Shown here in pieces: positions 19,897 to 28,879 of a stretch of 64,000 bases of DNA. Below the pieces are notes generated by a model. The model did no database searches. It was not told the origin of the DNA and saw nothing but the letters and a program-made list of their open reading frames with translations. A program made the translations under genes and the position numbers. Origin of the DNA: Klebsiella grimontii (GTDB lineage Bacteria; Pseudomonadota; Gammaproteobacteria; Enterobacterales; Enterobacteriaceae); contig NZ_FZTC01000015.1 of the NCBI RefSeq assembly GCF_900200035.1, positions 186,001-250,000 on the forward strand, read 5' to 3'. Position 1 is the stretch's first letter, and each line of letters starts with the position of its first letter.

Positions 19897-21288
19897 ATGG
19901 CTGTCGTAACGCTTTCCACCGTTCCTCACCCCCCACTCTGGCGTGATGTGCCCTCCGTCACCCTTGACGACGAGACGCTGCGGTTGCGCAAGGCCAAAGT
20001 GCTGGCGAATATGCTTCAGCGCGGCTTAGACACGCTTATCGTCTATGCCGATAAAGAGCATGGCGGCAATTTTGAGTATCTCACCGGCTTTATTCCCCGC
20101 TTCGAAGAGGCGCTGCTGGTGCTGCATCGGGACGGCGAGGCGGCGCTGGTGCTGGGCAACGAGAATCTCAAACTCGCAGGCTATGCCCGGCTGGAAAATC
20201 GGGTCATTCACGCTCCGTGGTTTTCACTGCCTAATCAGCCGATGGATACCCGCAAAACCCTGGCTCAGCTGCTCCAGGAGGCCGGCGTTGCGGCGGAAAA
20301 AAGTATCGGCCTGGCGGGCTGGAAGCTCTTTACCGGCGCGGCGGATAACCGCTCGCAGATGTTCGATCTGCCGGCATTTATCGTTGACGCTCTTCGCCAG
20401 GCCGCCGGGCCGCAGGCGAAATTAAGCAATGCCACCGGTATTTTTATCGACCCGGCAGAGGGGGCGCGAATCACTAATAATGCCAATGAGCTGGCGCACT
20501 ATGAGTACGGCGCTAATCTGGCTTCCACCGCGATTTTGACCGCGCTTAACGCCATTGCGCCGGGTAAAACGGAAAAGCAAATCGGCGCGCTGCTGGCGGC
20601 GGAAGGGCAGCCTAATAGCGTGGTGATGATTGCCGCCACGGGCGATCGCTTTGCCAATGCAGGGCTTTATCCGGGCGATAAGGTCATTCAGCGCGGAGAT
20701 AAATTCTCGCTGACCACCAGCTTTAAAGGCGGCCTGAGCAGCCGCGCCGCTTACGTGGTGGCCGATGAGCGCGAGCTGGCGCCGGAAGTCGCCGATTATC
20801 TTGAGGTGGTGGCGAAGCCCTATTTTAAGGCGGTGGTTAACTGGCTGGAAAATCTGCGCATCGGCATGCGCGGTGGCGATATGTATGCGCTGATAGAACA
20901 GGTGTTGCCGAAGGCGGAATATCACTGGCACCTCAATCCCGGGCATCTGGTCGCGGATGAGGAGTGGCTCTGCTCGCCCATCGGCCCCCATTCCGCCGCC
21001 TGCCTGCAAAGCGGGATGATACTGCAGATCGACATCATTCCTTCCCGCTCCGGCTACGGCGGCGCAAGCATTGAAGATACCGTGGCGCTTGCCGATGGCC
21101 CTCTGCGCCAGGCGCTGGCGCAGCGCTACCCTCAGCTCTGGCAGCGTATCGTCGCCCGACGCTTGTACATCGGCGAGCAGCTTGGCATTGTGCTTCCTGA
21201 AGAGGTGCTGCCGTTTTCCAGTACCGTGGGGTATCTGCGCCCGTGGCTGCTGAGTCCCGAGCGCGCGCTGGTGTGCGCACCCTACTGA
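19897..21288 (+). CDS. M24 (Xaa-Pro peptidase-like) protein with degenerate metal site
   Basis: A 463-residue protein with an N-terminal creatinase-like domain and a C-terminal pita-bread domain of the M24 type. The first two metal ligands, normally Asp in D-x-G...D-x-T-R, are replaced: the equivalent stretch (residues about 270-290) reads SLTTSFKGGLSSRAAY. The usual Glu before Pro is Asp (QIDIIP). A His (NPGHL) and the last Glu (SIEDTV) remain. It may be a non-canonical or inactive relative. Start ATG 19897 is preferred over 19891 because GGAG at 19885-19888 is 8 bases away rather than 2. Confidence 0.8.
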   Translation: MAVVTLSTVPHPPLWRDVPSVTLDDETLRLRKAKVLANMLQRGLDTLIVYADKEHGGNFEYLTGFIPRFEEALLVLHRDGEAALVLGNENLKLAGYARLENRVIHAPWFSLPNQPMDTRKTLAQLLQEAGVAAEKSIGLAGWKLFTGAADNRSQMFDLPAFIVDALRQAAGPQAKLSNATGIFIDPAEGARITNNANELAHYEYGANLASTAILTALNAIAPGKTEKQIGALLAAEGQPNSVVMIAATGDRFANAGLYPGDKVIQRGDKFSLTTSFKGGLSSRAAYVVADERELAPEVADYLEVVAKPYFKAVVNWLENLRIGMRGGDMYALIEQVLPKAEYHWHLNPGHLVADEEWLCSPIGPHSAACLQSGMILQIDIIPSRSGYGGASIEDTVALADGPLRQALAQRYPQLWQRIVARRLYIGEQLGIVLPEEVLPFSSTVGYLRPWLLSPERALVCAPY

Positions 21289-21352
21289 CACAATGCTGTC
21301 AGTAGGCCTGTCATACACTCCTCCTGAACCCAAACAATGGACAGGAGGATGT

Positions 21353-21730
21353 ATGAACAATGTCATTAACTGGTTTGAGATCCCGGTTGTGGAGATGGAT
21401 CGTGCCGTGGCGTTTTACGAGCTGGTGATGCAGGTGACGCTGCGTCGGGAAAAAATGGATTGCATCGAGATGGCCGTTTTCCCGTATGAGGACCCGGCTC
21501 CCGGCGGCGCGCTGGCAAAGCTCGACGGGGTTAAGCCTTCCGATCAGGGATGTATTATCTATCTGCATACTGACAATCTGGCGGCCGCGCTCGAACGCGT
21601 GAACTCGGCGGGCGGAAGCTGCGTTTTTGGCCCGCTTGAGCTGACGGACGATATCGGCACGATTGCCCTGTTTATCGATAGCGAGGGTAACCGGATTGGT
21701 CTGCATCAACCTAAGAACCTGACCCATTAA
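21353..21730 (+). CDS. VOC-fold (glyoxalase/bleomycin-resistance-like) protein
   Basis: A 125-residue protein of the vicinal oxygen chelate superfamily with a single pair of betaalphabetabetabeta modules (INWFEIPVVEMDRAVAFYE at the start, DSEGNRIGLHQP at the end). The start follows a perfect ACAGGAGG ribosome site. The substrate is unknown. It lies upstream of a WYL-type regulator in the same direction, a common pairing. Confidence 0.85.
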   Translation: MNNVINWFEIPVVEMDRAVAFYELVMQVTLRREKMDCIEMAVFPYEDPAPGGALAKLDGVKPSDQGCIIYLHTDNLAAALERVNSAGGSCVFGPLELTDDIGTIALFIDSEGNRIGLHQPKNLTH

Positions 21731-21751
21731 TGCTATTTTGCTTGCCATTTT

Positions 21752-21820
21752 GAACCCGGGCAGCGCTCGCAATCCTCACGTACTACGTGTACGCTCCGGT
21801 TGCTGTGCGCTATCCGGGTC
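21752..21820. repeat. Large imperfect inverted repeat between VOC and WYL genes
   Basis: Outer arms ACCCGG (21754-21759) and CCGGGT (21814-21819) and an inner imperfect dyad centred near 21786 (core ACGTACTACGT) form a roughly 69-base palindromic element. It resembles a dispersed intergenic element I have seen in enterobacterial genomes, but I cannot name its family with certainty. Confidence 0.5.
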
Positions 21821-21879
21821 CAGACTGACTCCGCCAATGACGCATACTGGGACAGGCCCTGACAAATGAGATAACCGAA

Positions 21880-22569
21880 ATGAGCCGACGCGCCGACCGC
21901 CTTTTTCAAATCGTTCAGATCCTGCGCGGAAGGCGATTAACTACCGCCGGACTGCTGGCCGAGCGGCTCGGCGTATCGGAGCGCACGATTTACCGCGATA
22001 TTCGCGACCTTTCGCTCTCCGGCGTCCCGGTTGAGGGGGAGGCCGGAAGCGGCTACCGGCTGCTGGCGGGCTATGACCTACCGCCGCTGATGCTGACAAC
22101 CCAGGAATCGGAAGCGCTGGTGGCCGCTATTCGGCTCCTGCAAACCTGGGGCGGCGCGTCGTTATCCCTGGCGCTGGAATCGGCGCAGGAAAAAGTGCTG
22201 GCTATTTTGCCTGCCGAGAGCCGGCGCAAGGCGGAGCAGTCGCGGCTGTTTGCTCCCGACTTTGGCGCTCAGGGCTATAGCAAAGATCAGTTTGATTTAG
22301 TGCATCGGGCAGTCTCCGCCCAGCAGGCGCTGGCGCTGCACTATCGCGATGAAGCGGGGAAGGTGTCGCAGCGTGAAGTGCTGCCGCTGGGGCTTTTTTT
22401 CTGGGGGGAGCGCTGGCTGCTGGTGACCTGGTGCGAGCTGCGGGAAGATTATCGCTGTTTTCGCCTCGACCGCTGCCTGGAAATATCCGCCACCGGGCGT
22501 CATTTTAGCGAACGAGCCGATCGCTCATTGAGTGATTTTTTACGTAAGGTGAGATGCGAGGAGCGTTAG
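21880..22569 (+). CDS. WYL-domain transcriptional regulator (YafY-like)
   Basis: A 229-residue DNA-binding protein. An HTH_11 domain occupies residues 1-60 (RRLTTAGLLAERLGVSERTIYRDI) and a WYL domain follows (about 130-200), with LHYRDEAGK and WGERWLLVTWCELR, and FRLDR as the end motif. WYL domains sense small ligands or nucleic acids. The neighbouring VOC gene is a plausible target. It ends at a shared terminator with tsx. Confidence 0.87.
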   Translation: MSRRADRLFQIVQILRGRRLTTAGLLAERLGVSERTIYRDIRDLSLSGVPVEGEAGSGYRLLAGYDLPPLMLTTQESEALVAAIRLLQTWGGASLSLALESAQEKVLAILPAESRRKAEQSRLFAPDFGAQGYSKDQFDLVHRAVSAQQALALHYRDEAGKVSQREVLPLGLFFWGERWLLVTWCELREDYRCFRLDRCLEISATGRHFSERADRSLSDFLRKVRCEER

Positions 22570-22579
22570 CTTTTTTACT

Positions 22580-22606
22580 TTCCCCGGCTGTTCGCCGGGG
22601 AAAATC
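22580..22606. terminator. Bidirectional terminator between WYL regulator and tsx
   Basis: A 9-bp stem TTCCCCGGC/GCCGGGGAA (22580-22588 with 22594-22602) lies between the convergent genes, with T-rich sequence on one side and A-rich on the other. Confidence 0.85.
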
Positions 22607-22614
22607 GATGCCGA

Positions 22615-23499
22615 TTAGAAGTTGTAACCGACCACGAAGTAACCACCCCAGCCGGTCGCGCGAACGTTAAAGTCGCCGTCGCCGAAGTTCAGCTTCGCAT
22701 CGTCAGCCCACTGGCCGCCGTTGTGGAAATAACGCGCCACGACGGAGTAGTGCCAGTGATCGTAGTTCAGCGCCAGGATATGGCTGGAAGCAATGGAGTT
22801 GCTGGTGCGTGAATGCTTACCGTTCAAATCATAAGAGTTGTCATCGCCCAGATCGGAGCCCCAGTCAAAGTTGGTGAAGCCGATATAGCTCAGTGAACCG
22901 CCCCACAGGTCGGTCAGCGGCACAAAGTATTTTACTTTGAAGCGGTAGCCGTCCCACTCGTTCTCGTTAGACGCGCCATAGTTTTGCCACTGGTATTTCG
23001 CATAGACGTTCAGCGACAGGCTCATTGGCAGCCCGGTATCGATATCGGTACCCAGACCCATATACCAGGTGCTCTGACGACCGGACTTGTTGCGGCCCAT
23101 GTCGTAGATGTAGTTGTTGGCGAAATACCACTCTTTGAACGGGCCGAAGCTGAGGTCGGTACCGGTCAGTTTGTCGATAGAGAAGCGCGGCTCAATTTCC
23201 ATAAACAGCGGCGAACCGTGGTTCCAGATACCTTTCGCGTTGGTGTTACCGCCGAAGAAGACCGGCGCATCCATATAGCCATAGAAATCAAACCAGTCTT
23301 TCTTGGCGAACGCTTCATATTCCAGATAAGTATCGTTACGGATCTGCGGCCCAAAACGAGTGTGGTAGCTACCCACCACGTTCACACTCTGGTGCCACCA
23401 ATCAGACAGATATTGCGGTTTGTCGTTTTCTGCCGCGCTGGCAGAGAAAGATGCGGACAGCGCCAGAGCTGCGCCGGCTGCCAGTAATGTTTTTTTCAT
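22615..23499 (-). CDS. tsx: Nucleoside-specific outer-membrane channel Tsx
   Basis: A 294-residue beta-barrel porin for nucleosides and deoxynucleosides. The signal peptide is about 22 residues ([20 protein letters not shown] then SAAEND). The mature protein has alternating aromatic beta strands and ends in Phe (YFVVGYNF), the usual outer-membrane assembly signal. In E. coli, tsx is a phage and colicin K receptor. Confidence 0.95.
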   Translation of the reverse strand: MKKTLLAAGAALALSASFSASAAENDKPQYLSDWWHQSVNVVGSYHTRFGPQIRNDTYLEYEAFAKKDWFDFYGYMDAPVFFGGNTNAKGIWNHGSPLFMEIEPRFSIDKLTGTDLSFGPFKEWYFANNYIYDMGRNKSGRQSTWYMGLGTDIDTGLPMSLSLNVYAKYQWQNYGASNENEWDGYRFKVKYFVPLTDLWGGSLSYIGFTNFDWGSDLGDDNSYDLNGKHSRTSNSIASSHILALNYDHWHYSVVARYFHNGGQWADDAKLNFGDGDFNVRATGWGGYFVVGYNF

Positions 23500-23584
23500 A
23501 ATGATGCCACTGTTTAAATTAAGCCTGAAGGCGTTAAAAGAAGCGCCGAAGCGTTTCTAAATATTTCGTATTTCTGTGGCGTCT

Positions 23585-23659
23585 ATTATAGGAATCATTG
23601 CTCACAAAAATATGTGTTGTTTCACATAACGAACATTAACGTAATCGATTGCGTTCACG
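23585..23659 (-). promoter_or_regulatory. tsx promoter with CRP-like sites
   Basis: On the minus strand TATAAT lies at 23585-23590, about 85 bases before the tsx ATG. A dyad TATGTG-N6-CACATA at 23611-23628 is centred about 41 bases before the predicted start. A weaker CRP half-site (CGTGA) lies around 23640-23659. E. coli tsx has CRP and CytR control; the dyad spacing here is 2 bases shorter than CRP consensus, so the assignment is tentative. Confidence 0.4.
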
Positions 23660-23761
23660 ATTTTATGCATTTCTTGACGGAATGCCACCGAAATTCATAA
23701 ATCCTGTCAATTTTTAGTGAACTGAATGGAAAATCTGTAAATGGATTGGCGCGAGGGGGGA

Positions 23762-23786
23762 AGCCGGATGTCCGCGACACCCGGCT
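23762..23786 (-). terminator. Hairpin after yajI
   Basis: AGCCGG/CCGGCT arms with inner TGTC/GACA pairing form a stable hairpin 9 bases after the yajI stop. There is no T run, so it may be an mRNA end or a REP-like unit rather than a true intrinsic terminator. Confidence 0.45.
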
Positions 23787-23794
23787 GAGGGGAG

Positions 23795-24337
23795 TTACGG
23801 CAGGTTTGCGGGCTGGATATCGTGGATGCGGACAAAGCCAACCTGCTCGGGCGTTACGCCATTCAGGCGCAGCGGAATATCGACGTCGCTCGGCGCCAGA
23901 ACGCTTGCCGGGGCGCTAATTAGCTGATTTTGGACGTTAACTTCCTGATAGCTCTCGGTGGTGCCGCTGATCTGCCCCGAGGCCACCGTCGCGCTAAAGG
24001 CCGGCAGCGGATCGTTTGATTCACCCTGGATGCGCAGCGTCAGGCGGGTACCGTCGCCATCCGCAGTGATATTGAGCAGAGACATGCGCAGGGTACCGAT
24101 CTGGCTTTTCAGGCGGGCCGGCGTTTTCGCCGCCGGCAGCAGGTAAACCCCGCTGCTCGATTTTGCATTCAGCACGTTTTGCTGGGTGATTTTGACCGTC
24201 TGCTGATTGAGCTGGGTCATCTCTTTGCTCAGCGTGCTCACGCTCTGGTTCATCTGGCGGATTTCGCTTTGCTGCGCGCAGGCGCTGAGGGTGAAAATGC
24301 TACCCACAATGGCCAGTTTTAAATAACGTCTTGTCAT
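23795..24337 (-). CDS. yajI: Lipoprotein YajI (DUF3251)
   Basis: A 180-residue predicted lipoprotein. A lipobox LSAC places the acylated Cys at residue 20, and the mature protein starts with a Gln-rich segment likely to form a coiled coil (about 25-55). It matches E. coli YajI in length and position, between tsx and nrdR. The function is not known. Confidence 0.88.
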   Translation of the reverse strand: MTRRYLKLAIVGSIFTLSACAQQSEIRQMNQSVSTLSKEMTQLNQQTVKITQQNVLNAKSSSGVYLLPAAKTPARLKSQIGTLRMSLLNITADGDGTRLTLRIQGESNDPLPAFSATVASGQISGTTESYQEVNVQNQLISAPASVLAPSDVDIPLRLNGVTPEQVGFVRIHDIQPANLP

Positions 24338-24460
24338 AGTTGGGATTCCGTTAACAGAGGATGCTTAATGGTAGATCGTTCGGATAATCGCACTATAGAT
24401 CCTTTGTCTCAAAAGCTCTTTCTTTGTTGTCGGGTCACTTCGCGGTAAACTACCTGTTAG

Positions 24461-24934
<474 letters not shown>

Positions 24935-24938
24935 GCCC

Positions 24939-26042
24939 ATGCAGGACGAATTGTACATGGCGCGAGCGCTGAAGCTGGCGGCGCGCGGACGCTTCACCAC
25001 TCACCCCAATCCGAATGTCGGCTGCGTGATCGTTAAAGATGGCGAGATCGTCGGCGAAGGTTTTCACTATCGCGCCGGTGAACCGCATGCGGAAGTGCAC
25101 GCGCTGCGCATGGCGGGCGAAAAAGCGCAAGGCGCGACGGCGTACGTCACGCTGGAACCCTGTAGCCATCACGGTCGCACGCCGCCGTGCTGCGAAGCGC
25201 TGATTGCCGCGGGGGTGAGCCGCGTGGTCGCGGCGATGCAGGACCCGAACCCGCAGGTCGCGGGGCGCGGTTTGTACCGTTTGCAGCAGGAAGGGGTCGA
25301 CGTCAGCCATGGGCTGATGATGAACGAAGCCGAAGCGCTGAATAAAGGCTTTCTTAAGCGGATGCGCACCGGCTTTCCCTGGATCCAGTTAAAAATGGGC
25401 GCATCGCTGGATGGGCGTACGGCGATGGCCAGCGGGGAGAGCCAGTGGATCACCTCGCCGCAGGCGCGGCGCGATGTGCAGCGCCTGCGCGCGCAAAGCC
25501 ACGCCATCCTGACCAGCAGCGCGACGGTGCTGGCGGATGACCCGGCGCTAACCGTACGCTGGGACGAGCTCAACGCCGACACCCAGGCGCTGTACCCGCA
25601 GGAAAACCTGCGTCAGCCTTTACGCATCGTTATCGATAGTCAGAATCGCGTCACGCCGCAGCATCGTATCGTGGAGCAGGCGGGTGAAACGCTATTTGCC
25701 CGTACCCGTGAAGATGAACGCCAGTGGCCGGAGAACGTACGCACGCTGCTGGTGCCGGAGCATAATGGTCGCCTCGATCTGGTGGTACTGATGATGCTGC
25801 TGGGCAAACAGCAAATTAATTCGATTTGGGTGGAAGCAGGCTCCACCCTTGCCGGCGCGCTGCTGGAGGCCGGGCTGGTGGACGAGCTTATCGTTTATAT
25901 TGCGCCTAAACTGTTAGGCAGCGATGCGCGCGGATTATGTGTACTGCCGGGGCTTGAGAAACTTGAGCAAGCCCCCCATTTCAAATTCAATGAGATACGT
26001 CATGTAGGCCCGGATATTTGCCTGCATTTAGTGAACGCTTGA
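24939..26042 (+). CDS. ribD: Riboflavin biosynthesis deaminase/reductase RibD
   Basis: A 367-residue bifunctional enzyme for the second and third steps of riboflavin synthesis. The N-terminal deaminase has His50-Ala-Glu52 and Cys75/Cys84 as zinc and catalytic residues. The C-terminal reductase starts near residue 147 (IQLKMGASLDGRTAMASGES). The ATG at 24939 gives the E. coli N-terminus MQDE; earlier in-frame starts lie inside nrdR. Confidence 0.97.
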   Translation: MQDELYMARALKLAARGRFTTHPNPNVGCVIVKDGEIVGEGFHYRAGEPHAEVHALRMAGEKAQGATAYVTLEPCSHHGRTPPCCEALIAAGVSRVVAAMQDPNPQVAGRGLYRLQQEGVDVSHGLMMNEAEALNKGFLKRMRTGFPWIQLKMGASLDGRTAMASGESQWITSPQARRDVQRLRAQSHAILTSSATVLADDPALTVRWDELNADTQALYPQENLRQPLRIVIDSQNRVTPQHRIVEQAGETLFARTREDERQWPENVRTLLVPEHNGRLDLVVLMMLLGKQQINSIWVEAGSTLAGALLEAGLVDELIVYIAPKLLGSDARGLCVLPGLEKLEQAPHFKFNEIRHVGPDICLHLVNA

Positions 26043-26135
26043 TTTCCCCGGACAAAAGGGAAAGCAGTGCGCCGATTATTATGATAGAATCCGCCCCCCT
26101 TGCGGGGCCAAATGAACTGAACCCGAAGGAAGAGT

Positions 26136-26606
26136 ATGAACATTATTGAAGCTAACGTTGCTACCCCGGACGCTCGCGTCGCCATCACCATTGCGCGTTT
26201 CAACAACTTTATCAACGACAGCCTGCTGGATGGCGCGATTGACGCCCTGAAGCGTATTGGCCAGGTCAAAGATGAAAACATTACCGTTGTTTGGGTTCCC
26301 GGCGCGTATGAGCTGCCGCTGGCGGCTGACGCACTGGCGAAAACCGGTAAGTATGACGCGGTGATCGCGCTGGGTACCGTTATCCGTGGCGGCACTGCGC
26401 ACTTTGAATATGTGGCTGGCGGTGCAAGCAATGGCCTGGCGCACGTCGCTCAGGACAGCGGAATCCCGGTAGCTTTCGGTGTTCTGACCACAGAAAGTAT
26501 TGAACAAGCCATCGAACGCGCTGGCACCAAAGCCGGTAACAAAGGCGCTGAAGCAGCGCTGACCGCGCTGGAAATGATTAACGTATTGAAAGCCATCAAG
26601 GCCTGA
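26136..26606 (+). CDS. ribH: Lumazine synthase RibH (RibE)
   Basis: A 156-residue enzyme that makes 6,7-dimethyl-8-ribityllumazine; it forms 60-subunit shells. The VPGAYELP and [14 protein letters not shown] motifs are present. It lies 93 bases after ribD. That spacer holds a -10-like TATGAT/TAGAAT region and a GC-rich hairpin, but no gene. Confidence 0.97.
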   Translation: MNIIEANVATPDARVAITIARFNNFINDSLLDGAIDALKRIGQVKDENITVVWVPGAYELPLAADALAKTGKYDAVIALGTVIRGGTAHFEYVAGGASNGLAHVAQDSGIPVAFGVLTTESIEQAIERAGTKAGNKGAEAALTALEMINVLKAIKA

Positions 26607-26625
26607 TTTTTGTAAGGGGAATTCC

Positions 26626-27045
26626 GTGAAACCTGCTGCTCGTCGCCGCGCCCGTGAGTGTGCTGTCCAGGCGCTTTACTCCTGGCAGTTGTCCAAAAAC
26701 GACATCGCTGATGTCGAATACCAGTTCCTGGCGGAACAGGATGTGAAAGATGTAGACGTTCTGTATTTCCGCGAACTGCTGTCCGGAGTGGCGACTAACA
26801 GCGCGTATCTCGACGGCCTGATGAAGCCGTATCTTTCTCGTCTGCTGGACGAGCTGGGTCAGGTGGAAAAAGCGGTGCTGCGTATCGCACTGTTTGAGCT
26901 GTCAAAGCGTAGCGATGTCCCGTACAAAGTTGCGATTAACGAAGCCATCGAACTGGCGAAAACCTTTGGCGCTGAAGATAGCCATAAGTTTGTCAACGGC
27001 GTGCTGGACAAAGCTGCCCCGGTAATTCGTCCTAACAAAAAGTAA
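26626..27045 (+). CDS. nusB: Transcription antitermination factor NusB
   Basis: A 139-residue all-helical RNA-binding protein that, with S10 (NusE), supports antitermination on rRNA operons. The arginine-rich start [20 protein letters not shown] matches E. coli. The start is GTG after AAGGGG. It follows ribH by 19 bases. Confidence 0.97.
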   Translation: MKPAARRRARECAVQALYSWQLSKNDIADVEYQFLAEQDVKDVDVLYFRELLSGVATNSAYLDGLMKPYLSRLLDELGQVEKAVLRIALFELSKRSDVPYKVAINEAIELAKTFGAEDSHKFVNGVLDKAAPVIRPNKK

Positions 27046-27052
27046 ACTCCAG

Positions 27053-27100
27053 GGCCGGTTTTTGTAGAGTCTCACTCTTGCAAACCGGCCTTATTCTTTT
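27053..27100 (+). terminator. Terminator-like hairpin between nusB and thiL
   Basis: A 9-bp perfect stem GGCCGGTTT/AAACCGGCC (27053-27061 with 27082-27090) is followed by TTATTCTTTTCTTTTT. It lies just before the thiL ribosome site and may end or attenuate the nusB transcript. Confidence 0.7.
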
Positions 27101-27120
27101 CTTTTTCTGAGGCATAACGT

Positions 27121-28098
27121 ATGGCATGCGGCGAATTTTCCCTGATTGCCCGTTATTTTGATCGCGTAAAAAGCGCTCGTCTTGATGTTGAAACCGGCAT
27201 TGGCGACGACTGCGCGCTCCTGAACATCCCCGAGAAAAAAACGCTGGCAATCAGCACCGACACCCTGGTGGCGGGAAACCATTTTTTACCCGATATCGAC
27301 CCTGCAGACCTCGCCTATAAAGCGCTGGCGGTCAACCTGAGCGACCTGGCGGCAATGGGCGCTGAACCGGCGTGGTTAACCCTGGCCCTGACCCTGCCGG
27401 AAGCAGACGAAGCCTGGCTTGAAGCCTTTAGCGACAGCCTGTTCGTGCAGCTCAACTATTATGATATGCAACTCATTGGCGGCGATACCACGCGCGGACC
27501 GCTGTCGATGACGCTGGGTATCCATGGCTTTGTGCCGACGGGACGCGGTCTGAAGCGTTCCGGGGCGAAGCCGGGAGACTGGATTTACGTCACCGGCACG
27601 CCCGGAGACAGCGCCGCGGGTCTGGCGATTTTGCAGGATCGGCTGCACGTTCAAGATAACGCCGACGCGGATTATTTCCTGGCGCGCCATCTGCGTCCGC
27701 TGCCGCGGGTTCTACAGGGGCAGGCGCTGCGCGATTTGGCGAACTCCGCCATCGATCTCTCCGACGGTCTGATTTCCGACCTCGGGCATATTCTTAACGC
27801 CAGCGGCTGCGGCGCGCGCGTCGATCTCGATGCGATGCCGTTCTCGGATGCGATGCTGCGCCAGGTTGAGACGGAACAGGCGCTGCGCTGGGCGCTCTCC
27901 GGCGGTGAGGATTATGAGCTGTGCTTTACCGTGCCTGAACTCAATCGCGGGGCGCTGGACGTGGCCCTTGCCAATCTCGGCGCGCGCTTTACCTGTATTG
28001 GACAGATACTTCCGCAATCGGAAGGTCTGCAGTTCATGCGCGAAGGTAAGCCCGTTACGTTCGATTTTAAGGGATACGATCATTTTGGCGCGGAGTAG
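27121..28098 (+). CDS. thiL: Thiamine-monophosphate kinase ThiL
   Basis: A 325-residue enzyme that phosphorylates thiamine monophosphate to thiamine diphosphate. It has the PurM/AIR-synthase-like fold with [18 protein letters not shown] and GGDTTRG motifs. Length and sequence match E. coli ThiL. The pgpA frame begins at or just before its stop. Confidence 0.97.
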   Translation: MACGEFSLIARYFDRVKSARLDVETGIGDDCALLNIPEKKTLAISTDTLVAGNHFLPDIDPADLAYKALAVNLSDLAAMGAEPAWLTLALTLPEADEAWLEAFSDSLFVQLNYYDMQLIGGDTTRGPLSMTLGIHGFVPTGRGLKRSGAKPGDWIYVTGTPGDSAAGLAILQDRLHVQDNADADYFLARHLRPLPRVLQGQALRDLANSAIDLSDGLISDLGHILNASGCGARVDLDAMPFSDAMLRQVETEQALRWALSGGEDYELCFTVPELNRGALDVALANLGARFTCIGQILPQSEGLQFMREGKPVTFDFKGYDHFGAE

Positions 28099-28102
28099 AG
28101 AT

Positions 28103-28591
28103 GTGGCGAAAAGCCGCCTGAAGATGAGCAACCCCTGGCATCTGCTGGCAACGGGATTCGGCAGCGGTCTTAGCCCGGTGGTTCCCGGCACCATGGGATC
28201 GCTGGCGTCGATCCCCTTCTGGTATCTGCTCACCTTACTCCCCTGGCAGCTCTATTCGCTGGCGGTGATGATGAGCATCTGCATTGGCGTCTATATTTGC
28301 CACCGTACGGCGAAAGATATGGGCACCCACGATCACGGCAGCATCGTCTGGGATGAGTTCGTGGGGATGTGGATTACCCTGATGGCTTTACCGACGATGG
28401 ACTGGCAGTGGGTCGCCGCCGGCTTTGTGATTTTCCGTCTCTTTGATATGTGGAAGCCGTGGCCTATCCGCTGGTTCGACCGCAATATTCACGGCGGGAT
28501 GGGGATCATGGTCGACGATATTGTCGCCGGGGTGATTTCCGCTGGGGTGCTGTATGTGATTGGCCACCACTGGCCGATTGGACTTTTCTAA
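28103..28591 (+). CDS. pgpA: Phosphatidylglycerophosphatase A
   Basis: An inner-membrane phosphatase that makes phosphatidylglycerol; 162 residues from the chosen start. MSNPWHLLATGFGSGLSP, the VPGTMGS motif and WDEFVGMW are conserved. The E. coli ATG (172 residues) is not present here: the matching codons read ACG ATC. GTG 28103 is chosen because GGAG at 28092-28095 is 7 bases upstream. TTG at 28085 or ATG at 28124 are alternatives. Confidence 0.9.
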   Translation: MAKSRLKMSNPWHLLATGFGSGLSPVVPGTMGSLASIPFWYLLTLLPWQLYSLAVMMSICIGVYICHRTAKDMGTHDHGSIVWDEFVGMWITLMALPTMDWQWVAAGFVIFRLFDMWKPWPIRWFDRNIHGGMGIMVDDIVAGVISAGVLYVIGHHWPIGLF

Positions 28592-28633
28592 ATAAAATCC
28601 GGCCCGCCCCTGGGAAATCGAGCAGGCAGGCGT

Positions 28634-28860
28634 TTCCCGGAGACGGCGCTGCGCACCTGTCCGGGCTACCGGCCCGCAGGCATGGGTGAGTCAGTAGCCC
28701 GGGCAGACGCTTTGCGTCGCCCCCGGGAGCAGAGTGGCACCATTCCCGGAGACGGCGCTGGCGCACCTTTCCGGGCTACCGGCCCGCAGGCGTGGGTGAA
28801 CCCGTCGTCCGCAGAGGTTGGTGTACCTGTAGCCCGGCTAAGCGCAGCGCGAGCCGGGAA
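28634..28860. repeat. REP/BIME-like cluster with two 56-57-bp direct repeats
   Basis: Copies at 28634-28689 and 28743-28799 share TTCCCGGAGACGGCGCTG...GGGCTACCGGCCCGCAGGC, with only a few differences. A further inverted unit TAGCCCGG...CCGGGAA lies at about 28830-28860. The cluster fills the 288-base gap between the convergent pgpA and yajO genes. No gene is seen in it. Confidence 0.75.
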
Positions 28861-28879
28861 TCTGGTAGGGAACCGCGCG

